Position numbers and translations under genes: made by a program
Shown here: in pieces, positions 35,085-43,327 of the stretch
Position numbering within the stretch: the stretch's first letter is position 1
Layout: the number at the start of each line of letters is the position of its first letter
From: Pseudomonas putida
Lineage (GTDB): Bacteria; Pseudomonadota; Gammaproteobacteria; Pseudomonadales; Pseudomonadaceae
NCBI GenBank assembly: GCA_041071465.1
Contig: CP163498.1
Coordinates: forward strand, 5,350,001 to 5,414,000
Direction of reading: 5' to 3'
DNA: 64,000 nucleotides
Notes under the pieces: generated by a model
What the model was told of the DNA's origin: nothing
Database searches by the model: none
The model's input: the letters and a program-made list of their open reading frames with translations, nothing else

Positions 35085-37502
35085 ATGACGCCCCGCCAGC
35101 CGTACCGCCTGCCCTTCAAGGCACTGAGCCTTGCCATCGCCATGGCCGCCCTGGCCCCCACGGCGATGGCCGCCGACACCACCCCGCGCACCTATCACCT
35201 GGCCGCTGGCCCACTGGCCGACGTGCTGGCGCGCTTCGCCGCCAGCGCCGGAGTACCATTGTCGTTCGACCCGGCCCTGCTCAACGGCCTACAAAGCCAG
35301 GGCCTGCAGGGTAACTACAGCGTCCCGGAAGGTTTCACCCGCCTGCTGGCCGGCAGTGGCTACAGCCTGATCACCACCGACAGCGGCGGTTATACCTTGG
35401 CGCCGACGGTCGACCTGGGCAATGCCCTGGAACTGGGTGCGACCACCATCAACAGCGACCTGGCCGCCAGCAGCGACACCTGGCAAGGTGGCCAGGTAGC
35501 CCGCAGCGCGCGCCTGGGCGTGCTCGGCGACCAGGCCATCAGCGACGTGCCGTTCAGCGTTACCAGCTACACCGCCAAGACCATCGCCGACCAGCAGGCC
35601 CGCACCCTAGGTGACGTGTTGCTCAATGACGCGTCGGTGCGCCAGTCGGCGGGCTTCGGCAACTTCTCGCAAGTGTTCACCATTCGCGGTTTGCCGCTGA
35701 ACACCGACGACATCAGCTACAACGGCCTTTACGGCGTACTGCCGCGGCAGATCGTGACCACCGAAGCGCTCGAGCGAGTCGAGGTGTTCAAAGGGTCCAG
35801 TGCCTTCCTCAATGGGGTCGCACCGCAAGGCAGCGGCATTGGGGGTGCAATCAACCTGGTGCCCAAGCGCGCCGAAGATACCCCCACACGGCACGTTACC
35901 CTCGACTATGCCACTGGCGACAACATTGGCGGCCATCTCGACCTGGGCACGCGGTTTGGTGAGGACAATCGTTTCGGCGCCCGCATCAACCTGGCCCAGC
36001 ATGACGGCGGCACTGGCGTGGACGACGAAGCCCAGCATTCCACCCTGGTTGCCGTGGCCCTTGATTACCGTGGCGAGCGGCTGCGCTTGTCCACCGATCT
36101 GGGCTACCAGAAGGAACGCATCAACCAGGGCCGCGCGGTGATCTACCCCACCGGCAGCAAGGTGCCCCACGCGCCTTCAGCGCGTGACAACTATTCGCAA
36201 GCCTGGAGCTGGTCGCAGCTGGAAGACACCTACGGCATGCTCAACGCCGAGTACGACCTGAACGACAACTGGATGCTGTATGCCGGCGCCGGCGCCAAGC
36301 ACACGCGTGAGAACGGCGAATACTCCTCGCTGTACGTCAGCGACGCGAACGGCACCGCGCGCGGCGGTTTTCTGTATTCGCCCCACGACGAGGACAACAA
36401 AAGCGCCGTCGCCGGGCTCAATGGCCGCTTTGCCACCGGCCCGGTCAGCCACCGGGTCAATTTCGGCCTGTCAGCCATGTGGGGTGAACAGCGTTCGGCC
36501 TACGAGGCACTGGCTGCCAGCAAGCGTTATGACAGCAACCTGTACAACCCGGTGAAAGTGCCGCGCCCCACCGACACCTACTTTGGCAGCGACCTGCACG
36601 ACCCGCGCATCGTCGGCAAAAACCGCAACAAGAGCGTCGCATTGTCCGACACCCTGGGTTTTCTTGATGACCGCGTCCTGTTGACCGTGGGTGTGCGCCG
36701 GCAATCGATCAGCGTCGACAGCTGGGCGACCGCCACGGGGGTGCGCAACACGCCGTACGACGAGTCGATCACCACACCGGTGTATGGCTTGGTGATCAAG
36801 CCTTGGGAGCATGTGTCGTTCTATGCCAACCGCATCGAGGGCTTGGCCCAGGGCCCGACGGCACCGTCGAGTGTCAGCAATGCCAACGAGGTGTTCCCGC
36901 CCAAGCGCAGCAAGCAGGTCGAGGCTGGGGTGAAACTGGACTGGAACAGTTTTGGCGCCACCTTGGGCGTGTACCGCATCGAACAGCCCAACAGCGTCAC
37001 CTACCGCGCTCCGGGCGCTGCGCTGGACACATTCAGCATGGACGGCGAGCAGGTCAACAAAGGCGTGGAACTGAACCTGTTTGGTGAGCCCGTCGACGGC
37101 TTGCGCCTGCTGACAGGCGCGGTATTCATGCACACCGAGCAGAAGCACACGGCCTATGGCAGCAACGACGGCAACCGCGCCGCTGGCGTGCCACGCTTCC
37201 AGTACAACCTGGGTGCCGACTGGGACGTGCCTGGCATTCAAGGCGCCGCGCTCAGTGCCCGCTTGCTGCGCACGGGTGGCCAGTATGTGAATGCGGCCAA
37301 CAGCCTGAGCATTCCGGCCTGGACCCGAGTGGACCTGGGCGCACGCTACCGTTTCAAGGTCGATGACAAGCAAGTGACATTGCGCGCCAACGTGGAGAAC
37401 GTGGCGAACAAGGCGTACTGGGCTTCGGCGTCGACTTCCAACAACTACTTGACCCAAGGTACGCCGAGAGTGCTGCGATTGTCGGCCAGTGTAGACTTCT
37501 GA
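35085..37502 (+). CDS. TonB-dependent siderophore receptor with signalling domain
   Basis: 805 residues from ATG 35085 (AGGA 8 bases upstream). Signal peptide to about AMA-A (27). An STN signalling domain follows (YHLAAGPLADVLARFAASAG). The plug has TIADQQARTLGDVLLNDASV and FTIRGLPLNTDDISYNGLYG; the barrel ends in LRLSASVDF with the terminal Phe. The STN domain plus adjacent sigma and FecR genes mark it as a transducer. Plug and barrel resemble ferric hydroxamate/catecholate siderophore receptors, but the ligand cannot be named. Confidence 0.93.
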   Translation: MTPRQPYRLPFKALSLAIAMAALAPTAMAADTTPRTYHLAAGPLADVLARFAASAGVPLSFDPALLNGLQSQGLQGNYSVPEGFTRLLAGSGYSLITTDSGGYTLAPTVDLGNALELGATTINSDLAASSDTWQGGQVARSARLGVLGDQAISDVPFSVTSYTAKTIADQQARTLGDVLLNDASVRQSAGFGNFSQVFTIRGLPLNTDDISYNGLYGVLPRQIVTTEALERVEVFKGSSAFLNGVAPQGSGIGGAINLVPKRAEDTPTRHVTLDYATGDNIGGHLDLGTRFGEDNRFGARINLAQHDGGTGVDDEAQHSTLVAVALDYRGERLRLSTDLGYQKERINQGRAVIYPTGSKVPHAPSARDNYSQAWSWSQLEDTYGMLNAEYDLNDNWMLYAGAGAKHTRENGEYSSLYVSDANGTARGGFLYSPHDEDNKSAVAGLNGRFATGPVSHRVNFGLSAMWGEQRSAYEALAASKRYDSNLYNPVKVPRPTDTYFGSDLHDPRIVGKNRNKSVALSDTLGFLDDRVLLTVGVRRQSISVDSWATATGVRNTPYDESITTPVYGLVIKPWEHVSFYANRIEGLAQGPTAPSSVSNANEVFPPKRSKQVEAGVKLDWNSFGATLGVYRIEQPNSVTYRAPGAALDTFSMDGEQVNKGVELNLFGEPVDGLRLLTGAVFMHTEQKHTAYGSNDGNRAAGVPRFQYNLGADWDVPGIQGAALSARLLRTGGQYVNAANSLSIPAWTRVDLGARYRFKVDDKQVTLRANVENVANKAYWASASTSNNYLTQGTPRVLRLSASVDF

Positions 37503-37506
37503 GCCA

Positions 37507-37597
37507 TTCGCGGCACAGGGCTGTTCCTACAGCGACGGCATCGCCTGCAAATACGAGGCAGTGCGTGTAGGAGCAGCCTTGTGCTGCGAAAGGGCCG
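37507..37597. repeat. REP-type inverted pair
   Basis: TTCGCGGCACAGGGCTGTTCCTACAG (from 37507) and TGTAGGAGCAGCCTTGTGCTGCGAA (from 37566) are opposed REP-like units between two convergent genes. This placement fits REP pairs acting as message stabilisers or terminators. Confidence 0.7.
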
Positions 37598-37618
37598 GAA
37601 GATGTCGTGGCCACTGCC

Positions 37619-38494
37619 CTACATCCACCAGGCCAACACCACCGGCAACCAGGCAAACGACAGCACTGTCGAGCACATCACCAGGTTTGCCACCTGCTCC
37701 GGCTCACGGTTGGCCCGTACCGCCATCAGGTAGTTGAACACGGCTACCGGCATCGCCGACTGCACCACCAGCACTGCACGCTCCAGGCTCTCCATACCCA
37801 GCGCTGCGCCCACCGCCCAGCCCACCCCGGCCCCCAGGCCAATGCGCAAACCACCCAGCAGCATGCCACTGCCAACATGGCGCAGGCGAATGCTGGCCAG
37901 CGATACCCCGAGGGTCAGCAGCATCAGCGGAATGGTCATGCCACCCAGCAAGTCCGCGGTATTGGCCAGCCAGCGCGGCAGCTCGAAGTCCAGAAATATG
38001 ATCGGCATGGCACCGGCCAGGCTGATCACGATGGGGTTGCGCAGCAAAGCCTTGAGCGAAGCGGCAGTGCCGGAAATGGCCATACCAATAGTGAACTGCA
38101 CGATCGAGAGGGTGAGAAAGAACGCCACGGCCAGGGCCAGGCCATGTTCACCAAAGGCGTACAGGCTGATCGGCAGCCCCATGTTGCCGGTGTTGGGGAA
38201 CATGAACGCCGGCAGCAGTACCCGCCAGTGCATCCCCGAAACGCGGCACACCAGCAAAGCGGCCATGGCCATGCCCAGGGTGCACAGCAGACAGGCCATG
38301 GCCATGCTGGTGAAGGCGGCGGGGTCCAGCTCGGTGCGGCTGAGGGTGGACAGTACCAATGACGGTGTGCCAACGGTCATCACCACCCGAGCGATGAACT
38401 CGGTGGGGTAGTCCAGGCCCTTGCGGGCCCAGATATAGCCGATGCCGGCGACGATGAATACCGGGGCCAGGACTGCAAACAACGACGCGAACAT
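37619..38494 (-). CDS. AEC-family transporter (auxin efflux carrier type)
   Basis: 291 residues from ATG 38494, which has AAGGAAGG upstream; the frame extends to 38581 without a site. About ten hydrophobic segments, starting MFASLFAVLAPVFIVAGIGY. Typical phrases are FPNTGNMGLPISLYAFGE and VQSAMPVAVFNYLMA, with the conserved Asn-Gly-Leu-Pro region of this family. Substrate unknown; such proteins export or move organic acids in bacteria. Confidence 0.85.
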   Translation of the reverse strand: MFASLFAVLAPVFIVAGIGYIWARKGLDYPTEFIARVVMTVGTPSLVLSTLSRTELDPAAFTSMAMACLLCTLGMAMAALLVCRVSGMHWRVLLPAFMFPNTGNMGLPISLYAFGEHGLALAVAFFLTLSIVQFTIGMAISGTAASLKALLRNPIVISLAGAMPIIFLDFELPRWLANTADLLGGMTIPLMLLTLGVSLASIRLRHVGSGMLLGGLRIGLGAGVGWAVGAALGMESLERAVLVVQSAMPVAVFNYLMAVRANREPEQVANLVMCSTVLSFAWLPVVLAWWM

Positions 38495-38920
38495 GGGGGC
38501 CTTCCTTGGTGTGGGTTCAGCATTATGCAGCAGTCTGCAAGATTGCCCAGATAACCTCACCCCTGCCGGAGCAGCCCTCAAGATTGTCTGTAAAAGACAC
38601 TTTCATGTCGCCCACAGACTGCGGCGTCTCGTCGCATACCGTTGCCCCTTGGGCAAAAGCTTCCAAGCCCGTAGAATCCCGCTTCCTTTTCGCCCGTCGC
38701 CTTGAACGGTGGCAACCAGCAGCAAAGACAGAGTCAGCGCCTGAACACATGAACGCACATGTGAAATAGGCTCAACCCTCCCCGCCCGGCCCCTTCCCAA
38801 AAGGCCCAGCGGTTGAGTCTTGCCCAGGTCGCATCCGTGTCGCCACTCGCCCCTTGTTGGGCTGAGCCGGTGTGCGCGTCCGAGAAGGCGCTCATTCCGC
38901 TCATCCAACTAGAGGTACGT
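38495..38920. promoter_or_regulatory. Divergent spacer of 426 bases
   Basis: Lies between the AEC gene (minus) and the MFS gene (plus). It holds both ribosome-binding sites. I see no RNA gene, repeat or convincing promoter in it; the small frames inside have no signal. Confidence 0.5.
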
Positions 38921-40216
38921 ATGTCTCCGCGTTTGCTGGCCATGGCGCTGGCGCCCCTGCTCGGGCTGTTCATCATCGCCCTGGGCAACGGCTTCATGTC
39001 TTCCCTGACCACCCTGCGCCTGGGCGCTGCCGGTGAGTCCGCCACCACCATTGGTATCGTCTCGTCGACCTACTTCATCGGCCTGACCCTTGGTGCCATC
39101 TTCAACGACCGGCTGATCCTGCGCATCGGCCACATCCGCGCCTATACCAGCTTCGCCTCGCTGATCGCCGTGACCATCCTGCTGCAGGGGCTGTTCTATG
39201 ACGTCACCTGGTGGTCTGTGCTGCGCCTGATCAATGGCTGGGCGGCCGTCGGCGTGTTCCTGGTGATCGAAAGCTGGCTGCTGCTGGCCGGTGACGCGAA
39301 AATCCGTGGTCGCTTGCTGGCGCTGTACATGATCGCCTTCTATGGTGCCGGGGTAATCGCCCAGGCCGGCCTTGGCGAAATTACCCAGTTGGGCGAAACC
39401 GCACCCTTCATGCTGGCTGGCGTGCTGGCCGCCCTGTCGGTGCTGCCAATCGTGATCCTGCCGCGGGTGTCGCCGCTGTTGGACCAGGTCGAACCCCTCA
39501 AGCCCCGCCAATTGCTGGGTGTGGCGCCGTCGGGCCTGGTCGGTTGCTTCGGCTCGGGCGTGGCCATTGCCGGTATTTATGCGCTGCTGCCGCTGTACCT
39601 GCAACGCATCGGCCTGGAGGTAGGGGAAGTTGGCAACATGATGGCCTGGGTGATCCTGGGTGCCATGCTGCTGCAATACCCGGTCGGGCGCTGGTCCGAC
39701 CGCAAGGACCGCCAAGATGTGCTGATTGCCCTGGCTGCCCTGTGCGTGGTGCTGTCGCTGATCACGGTGTTCCTGCCGTCGGACTCGTTCCTGCTGCCGG
39801 CCATGCTGTTCCTGCTCGGTGGCGGCGTGTTCACCCTGTACCCGGTGGCGGTCAGCCACGCGGCCGACCGCGCGCCTTCCGATGCGCTGGTACCGATGAT
39901 TCAGGGCCTGCTGCTGATCAACTCGCTGGGTTCGGCCATGGCGCCGGTGGCCATTTCGCCGATGATGAGCGAATTTGGCGAGGCCGGGCTGTTCTGGGCC
40001 TTTGCCGTGGTCAACCTGGCCATGGTGTGCTTCTTCATGTGGCGCCGTGGCAAGCGCCCGGCCGCGGAGCACCCAGCCCCGTTCACCGCTTCGACGACCT
40101 TCTCGCCAACCGGCGCCGAGCTGAGGGTGACCGAAGACCTGATGCATGCGGCCCAGGAGCATCCGCCGCTGGAGCCAGTGGAGCCCGTGCAGGCTGCCCG
40201 TAGCGAAACGCACTGA
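38921..40216 (+). CDS. MFS transporter (YcaD-like)
   Basis: 431 residues from ATG 38921 (GAGG upstream); the frame opens earlier. Twelve hydrophobic segments. Conserved phrases are FIGLTLGAIFNDRLILRIGH, RLINGWAAVGVFLVIESWLL and LQYPVGRWSDRKDR, the last a loop 8-9 motif. The tail after residue 380 is hydrophilic, Pro/Glu-rich. A family exporter/uptake role is likely; substrate unknown. Confidence 0.88.
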   Translation: MSPRLLAMALAPLLGLFIIALGNGFMSSLTTLRLGAAGESATTIGIVSSTYFIGLTLGAIFNDRLILRIGHIRAYTSFASLIAVTILLQGLFYDVTWWSVLRLINGWAAVGVFLVIESWLLLAGDAKIRGRLLALYMIAFYGAGVIAQAGLGEITQLGETAPFMLAGVLAALSVLPIVILPRVSPLLDQVEPLKPRQLLGVAPSGLVGCFGSGVAIAGIYALLPLYLQRIGLEVGEVGNMMAWVILGAMLLQYPVGRWSDRKDRQDVLIALAALCVVLSLITVFLPSDSFLLPAMLFLLGGGVFTLYPVAVSHAADRAPSDALVPMIQGLLLINSLGSAMAPVAISPMMSEFGEAGLFWAFAVVNLAMVCFFMWRRGKRPAAEHPAPFTASTTFSPTGAELRVTEDLMHAAQEHPPLEPVEPVQAARSETH

Positions 40217-40220
40217 CCCC

Positions 40221-40241
40221 AGGGGCCGCACAGCGGCCCCT
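40221..40241 (+). terminator. Hairpin after the MFS gene
   Basis: AGGGGCCGC and GCGGCCCCT form a perfect 9-bp stem with loop ACA, 4 bases after the stop. The downstream sequence TCCCC is not T-rich, so termination may be partial. Confidence 0.55.
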
Positions 40242-40328
40242 CCCCTGCGACCACTCGTCGCCCAGAAGGCACCCCTCCTCACACCCCCAGCCAAACGAAT
40301 GACAGATCATCCGCAAAGGAGACGTCCC

Positions 40329-40637
40329 ATGATCCGCATTCGCCCGCTCTCCCTGTGTCTGGCGCTGGCCCTGACCAGCCTCGCCGGCACTACGTTCGCC
40401 GCCACCGATACCCATACCGACAGCCGCCCGCAAACCGACCAGTCTGGCGGCAAGACCGCCGGTGATGACAGCAGCGTCAACAGCCCCGGCAGTGGCAAAA
40501 GCAACGACAGCAGCGACACCGGCAGCAATACCGATGCCGCCGACGGCGCCAGCGGCGGTTCCAACAGCACTGGCGAAGCCACGGGCTCCGGCGCCGGGTA
40601 CAGCGGTGGCACCGCCGAGGACCAGGACAGCCACTGA
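40329..40637 (+). CDS. Small exported Ser/Asp/Gly-rich low-complexity protein
   Basis: 102 residues. AGGAG lies 8 bases before ATG 40329. A signal peptide (LCLALALTSLAGTTFA) ends near residue 24. The mature part is almost wholly Ser, Asp, Gly, Thr and Asn without hydrophobic residues, so it should be disordered and strongly acidic. I recognise no family. Confidence 0.7.
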   Translation: MIRIRPLSLCLALALTSLAGTTFAATDTHTDSRPQTDQSGGKTAGDDSSVNSPGSGKSNDSSDTGSNTDAADGASGGSNSTGEATGSGAGYSGGTAEDQDSH

Positions 40638-40685
40638 CGCGGGCCTGGGCTACACTGCGCTCCAACGCCCTGCCAAGGAGTTGCC

Positions 40686-41237
40686 ATGAACCTCAAACCC
40701 TGGCTGCTCGCCGCCCTGATGCCTTGCGCGGCCTTGGCTAACAGCAGCAACCAAGGCGCGCTGTCGATCAGCTCCTCGTCGTTCACCGATGGTGGCGTGA
40801 TTGCGTTGCAGCAGGTTGGCCTGGACCCGGCCTGCGGTGCCGGCGAGGAGCGCACCCCGCAACTGAGCTGGGACAACCTGCCCGAAGGCACCCAATCGCT
40901 GGCCCTGATCATGTTCGACCCAGACGGCGGCAAGGGTGTCGGCGTAGTGCACTGGGTTGCCTACAACATCGACCCCGAACAGGATGGGCTCAAGGAAGGT
41001 ATGGCCGGGCTGAGCGGGCAGTACCTGACCGTGGGCCGAAACTCGAGGGACACCCGCAGCTACCGTGGCCCCTGCCCACCCGCCGGCGACAACCCGCACC
41101 ACTATGCATTGACCCTGATCGCCACCGACCTGCCGTTAGGTACATTGCCCGAAGACCTGGACCGCAACGGCCTGCTGGAGCTGCTGCAAGGCCACGCACT
41201 GGGGGCGCAGAGCCTGGTCGGGCGCTACGGCCATTGA
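40686..41237 (+). CDS. YbhB/YbcL-type PEBP-family protein
   Basis: 183 residues. Signal peptide to about ALA-N (19). The core has PQLSWDNLPEGTQSLALIM and DPDGGKGVGVVHWVAYNI, the phosphatidylethanolamine-binding protein pattern, then YRGPCPPAGDNPHHYALTL. Predicted periplasmic. Function of bacterial members is unclear. GGAG upstream (aaggagttgcc). Confidence 0.9.
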   Translation: MNLKPWLLAALMPCAALANSSNQGALSISSSSFTDGGVIALQQVGLDPACGAGEERTPQLSWDNLPEGTQSLALIMFDPDGGKGVGVVHWVAYNIDPEQDGLKEGMAGLSGQYLTVGRNSRDTRSYRGPCPPAGDNPHHYALTLIATDLPLGTLPEDLDRNGLLELLQGHALGAQSLVGRYGH

Positions 41238-41337
41238 ACCATTCAGTACAAAAATAAATGATCAGCTCCATAGCATTTATCCATTGAATGGCCCGCACCA
41301 ACTGAAGTAAGCTCGGGGTCATTCACTGGAGAGCAAC

Positions 41338-41457
41338 ATGCCGAAACACACCCGCAACCACGCCAACCACACCGGTCGCAGCCTGCGCCCTGTGCTTGCC
41401 GTTGCCGGCTGCGTGGCACCTGCCAGCTATTACTTTGGGTATTGGTTTAGCCACTAG
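41338..41457 (+). CDS. Aromatic-rich leader peptide 1 upstream of DAHP synthase
   Basis: 39 residues, ATG 41338 with GGAGAG upstream. The C-terminal end reads ASYYFGYWFSH: six aromatic residues in seven. A strong intrinsic terminator begins 60 bases after the stop. This is the layout of amino-acid attenuation: ribosome stalling at Tyr/Phe/Trp codons changes folding of the downstream RNA. The gene downstream makes the first enzyme of aromatic amino-acid synthesis. The attenuation role is inferred from layout. Confidence 0.65.
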   Translation: MPKHTRNHANHTGRSLRPVLAVAGCVAPASYYFGYWFSH

Positions 41458-41513
41458 GCGCCGATACCCACACGGCGCCCACCTTCGAGGGGCCGCCGAA
41501 CATGAGAATACTC

Positions 41514-41550
41514 AAACCCCCGGTCGGCTCCCCGACCGGGGGTTTTGCTT
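41514..41550 (+). terminator. Strong intrinsic terminator / attenuator hairpin
   Basis: An 11-bp stem (41517-41527 with 41532-41542, CCCCCGGTCGG/CCGACCGGGGG), loop CTCC, extended by AAA/TTT, and followed by TTTTGCTTTT. It is between leader peptide 1 and leader peptide 2, so read-through is needed to express DAHP synthase unless another promoter exists. Confidence 0.8.
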
Positions 41551-41593
41551 TTCAGGCCTTTGAACAACACCGATTCACATTGAGGACAGATTC

Positions 41594-41743
41594 ATGAACT
41601 ACGCCACTTACTACTACGCAAACACCTATGCCTGGCGATTTAGCCAATCCCGTTCGGGCCAGCCTGCCGCCTCCGATCGGTCCTCTACAGGTGGCAATGC
41701 AGCAGCCAATACGAATTCAACGATCTGTCGAACACCTCGATAG
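41594..41743 (+). CDS. Aromatic-rich leader peptide 2 upstream of DAHP synthase
   Basis: 49 residues from ATG 41594 with GAGGA 6 bases upstream. The start reads MNYATYYYANTYAWRF: five Tyr, one Trp, one Phe within 16 residues. The rest is Ser/Gly/Asn-rich and unlikely to be a folded protein. The stop is 48 bases before the DAHP synthase start. A second stall site for Tyr supply is likely. No second T-tailed terminator is seen, only a weak GC hairpin at about 41753-41769. Confidence 0.6.
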   Translation: MNYATYYYANTYAWRFSQSRSGQPAASDRSSTGGNAAANTNSTICRTPR

Positions 41744-41791
41744 GGCCGACCACGCGGGCTTGAACCCGCCGTCCGCCCAGGGAAAAACGCC

Positions 41792-42853
41792 ATGCAAGCT
41801 TCCAACCTCGCCCTGCCCCTGACCCAGCCGCAAGCGGCCAACACCACCGTCAGCAAACGCCTGCCCAGCCCGCACCTGCTCAAGCAGCAGATGCCACTGC
41901 CCAGCGAACTGGCCCAGCAAGTCCAGGCCCATCGCCAGGCTATCCGCAACATCCTCGAAGGCCGCGATCAGCGCCTGCTGGTCATCGTCGGCCCCTGCTC
42001 GATTCACGACCCTCGCTCAGCCCTGGAATACGCCGACCGCCTGGCCGCCCTCAGCCGCGAAGTCGATGACAAGCTGCTGCTGGTGATGCGCGCCTACGTC
42101 GAAAAACCGCGTACCACAGTGGGTTGGAAAGGCCTGGCCTACGACCCGCACCTGGATGGCAGCGACGACATGCACTCGGGGCTTGCCTTGTCCCGTGGGC
42201 TGATGCTGAGCATGATCGAGCGCGGCCTACCCATCGCCACCGAGCTGTTGCAACCGATGGCCGCCGGCTACTTCGATGACCTGCTGGCCTGGGCCGCGAT
42301 TGGCGCACGCACCACCGAATCGCAAATCCACCGCGAAATGGTCAGTGGCCTGGAGCTGCCGGTGGGCTTCAAGAACGGCACCGACGGCGGTATTGCCATC
42401 GCCAGCGACGCCATGCGCAGCGCTGCCCACTCGCACCGCCACTTCGGCATGGATGCGCAGGGCCACCCGGCAATCATCGATACCCTGGGCAATCCGGACA
42501 CACACCTGGTGCTGCGTGGCGGCCACAAAGGCCCGAACTACGATGCCGACAGTATCGCCATGGCCCGCCAGGCATTGGCCAAAGCCGGCCTGCAGGCACG
42601 GATCATGGTCGATTGCAGCCACGCCAACAGCGGCAAGGACCCGGCGCGCCAGCCGGCCGTCTTCAATGATGTTTTGGCGCAGCGTCTGGCCGGCGACCGT
42701 TCGCTGGTCGGCGTGATGATCGAGGGGCACCTGTTCGAGGGTTGCCAGGCGCTGGGCAAGGGCGCACTGAAATACGGCGTGTCGATTACCGATGGCTGCC
42801 TGGGCTGGGCTTCGACCGAATCCCTGTTGCGCGAGGCGGCACAAAAACTCTAG
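41792..42853 (+). CDS. aroF: 3-deoxy-7-phosphoheptulonate (DAHP) synthase, class I
   Basis: 353 residues. Condenses phosphoenolpyruvate and erythrose-4-phosphate, the first step of the shikimate pathway. Signatures are LVIVGPCSIHD, RAYVEKPRTTVGWKGL, VGFKNGTDG, LVLRGG and MVDCSHANSGKD. Class I AroF/AroG/AroH type. The Tyr-rich leaders upstream suggest a tyrosine-controlled isoenzyme, hence aroF, though feedback specificity cannot be read from sequence here. Confidence 0.92.
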   Translation: MQASNLALPLTQPQAANTTVSKRLPSPHLLKQQMPLPSELAQQVQAHRQAIRNILEGRDQRLLVIVGPCSIHDPRSALEYADRLAALSREVDDKLLLVMRAYVEKPRTTVGWKGLAYDPHLDGSDDMHSGLALSRGLMLSMIERGLPIATELLQPMAAGYFDDLLAWAAIGARTTESQIHREMVSGLELPVGFKNGTDGGIAIASDAMRSAAHSHRHFGMDAQGHPAIIDTLGNPDTHLVLRGGHKGPNYDADSIAMARQALAKAGLQARIMVDCSHANSGKDPARQPAVFNDVLAQRLAGDRSLVGVMIEGHLFEGCQALGKGALKYGVSITDGCLGWASTESLLREAAQKL

Positions 42854-42932
42854 GCCGATGGTTGCAAGCCTGGCGAGACATACCCCAAGCAAGTGCGCTA
42901 GGCTTGCTTTTTTACCCCAAGGAGCAGTACCC

Positions 42933-43214
42933 ATGGCCCGTGCAACCGCCCGCCACATCCTGGTCAGCAGCGAAGAGAAATGCAACGAACTGAAAGCCCA
43001 GATCGAAGCAGGCGCCGACTTCGCTGAAATCGCCAAAGCCAACTCTACCTGCCCGTCCAGCCGCCAGGGCGGCGACCTGGGCTCGTTCGGCCCAGGCCAG
43101 ATGGTCAAGGAATTCGACACCGTGGTGTTCAGCGCCCCGGTCAACACCGTGCAAGGCCCGGTGAAGACCCAGTTCGGCTACCACCTGCTGGAAGTGACCA
43201 GCCGCCAGGACTAA
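42933..43214 (+). CDS. ppiC: Small parvulin-type peptidyl-prolyl isomerase (PpiC)
   Basis: 93 residues from ATG 42933 (AAGGAG upstream). A single parvulin domain: ARHILVSSEEKCNELKAQI, CPSSRQGGDLGSFGPGQMV and TQFGYHLLEVTSRQD. No signal peptide, so cytoplasmic. A paralog lies at 53666-53941. Confidence 0.95.
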   Translation: MARATARHILVSSEEKCNELKAQIEAGADFAEIAKANSTCPSSRQGGDLGSFGPGQMVKEFDTVVFSAPVNTVQGPVKTQFGYHLLEVTSRQD

Positions 43215-43237
43215 GTAGCCAGTAGCTGCTCATGTCC

Positions 43238-43327
43238 CTGTGGGGGGCGGGTTACCCGCGAATGCGCCAGATCAGGCAACAAGGTTGCATGGATGGACGC
43301 ATTCGCGGGTAAACCCGCTCCTACAGG
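43238..43327. repeat. REP pair overlapping the 5' end of the peptide-binding protein gene
   Basis: GGGCGGGTTACCCGCGAATGCG (from about 43244) and CGCATTCGCGGGTAAACCCGCTCCTACAGG (to 43327) are opposed P. putida-type REP units. The second runs into the codons just before the signal peptide of the next gene. Confidence 0.8.
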
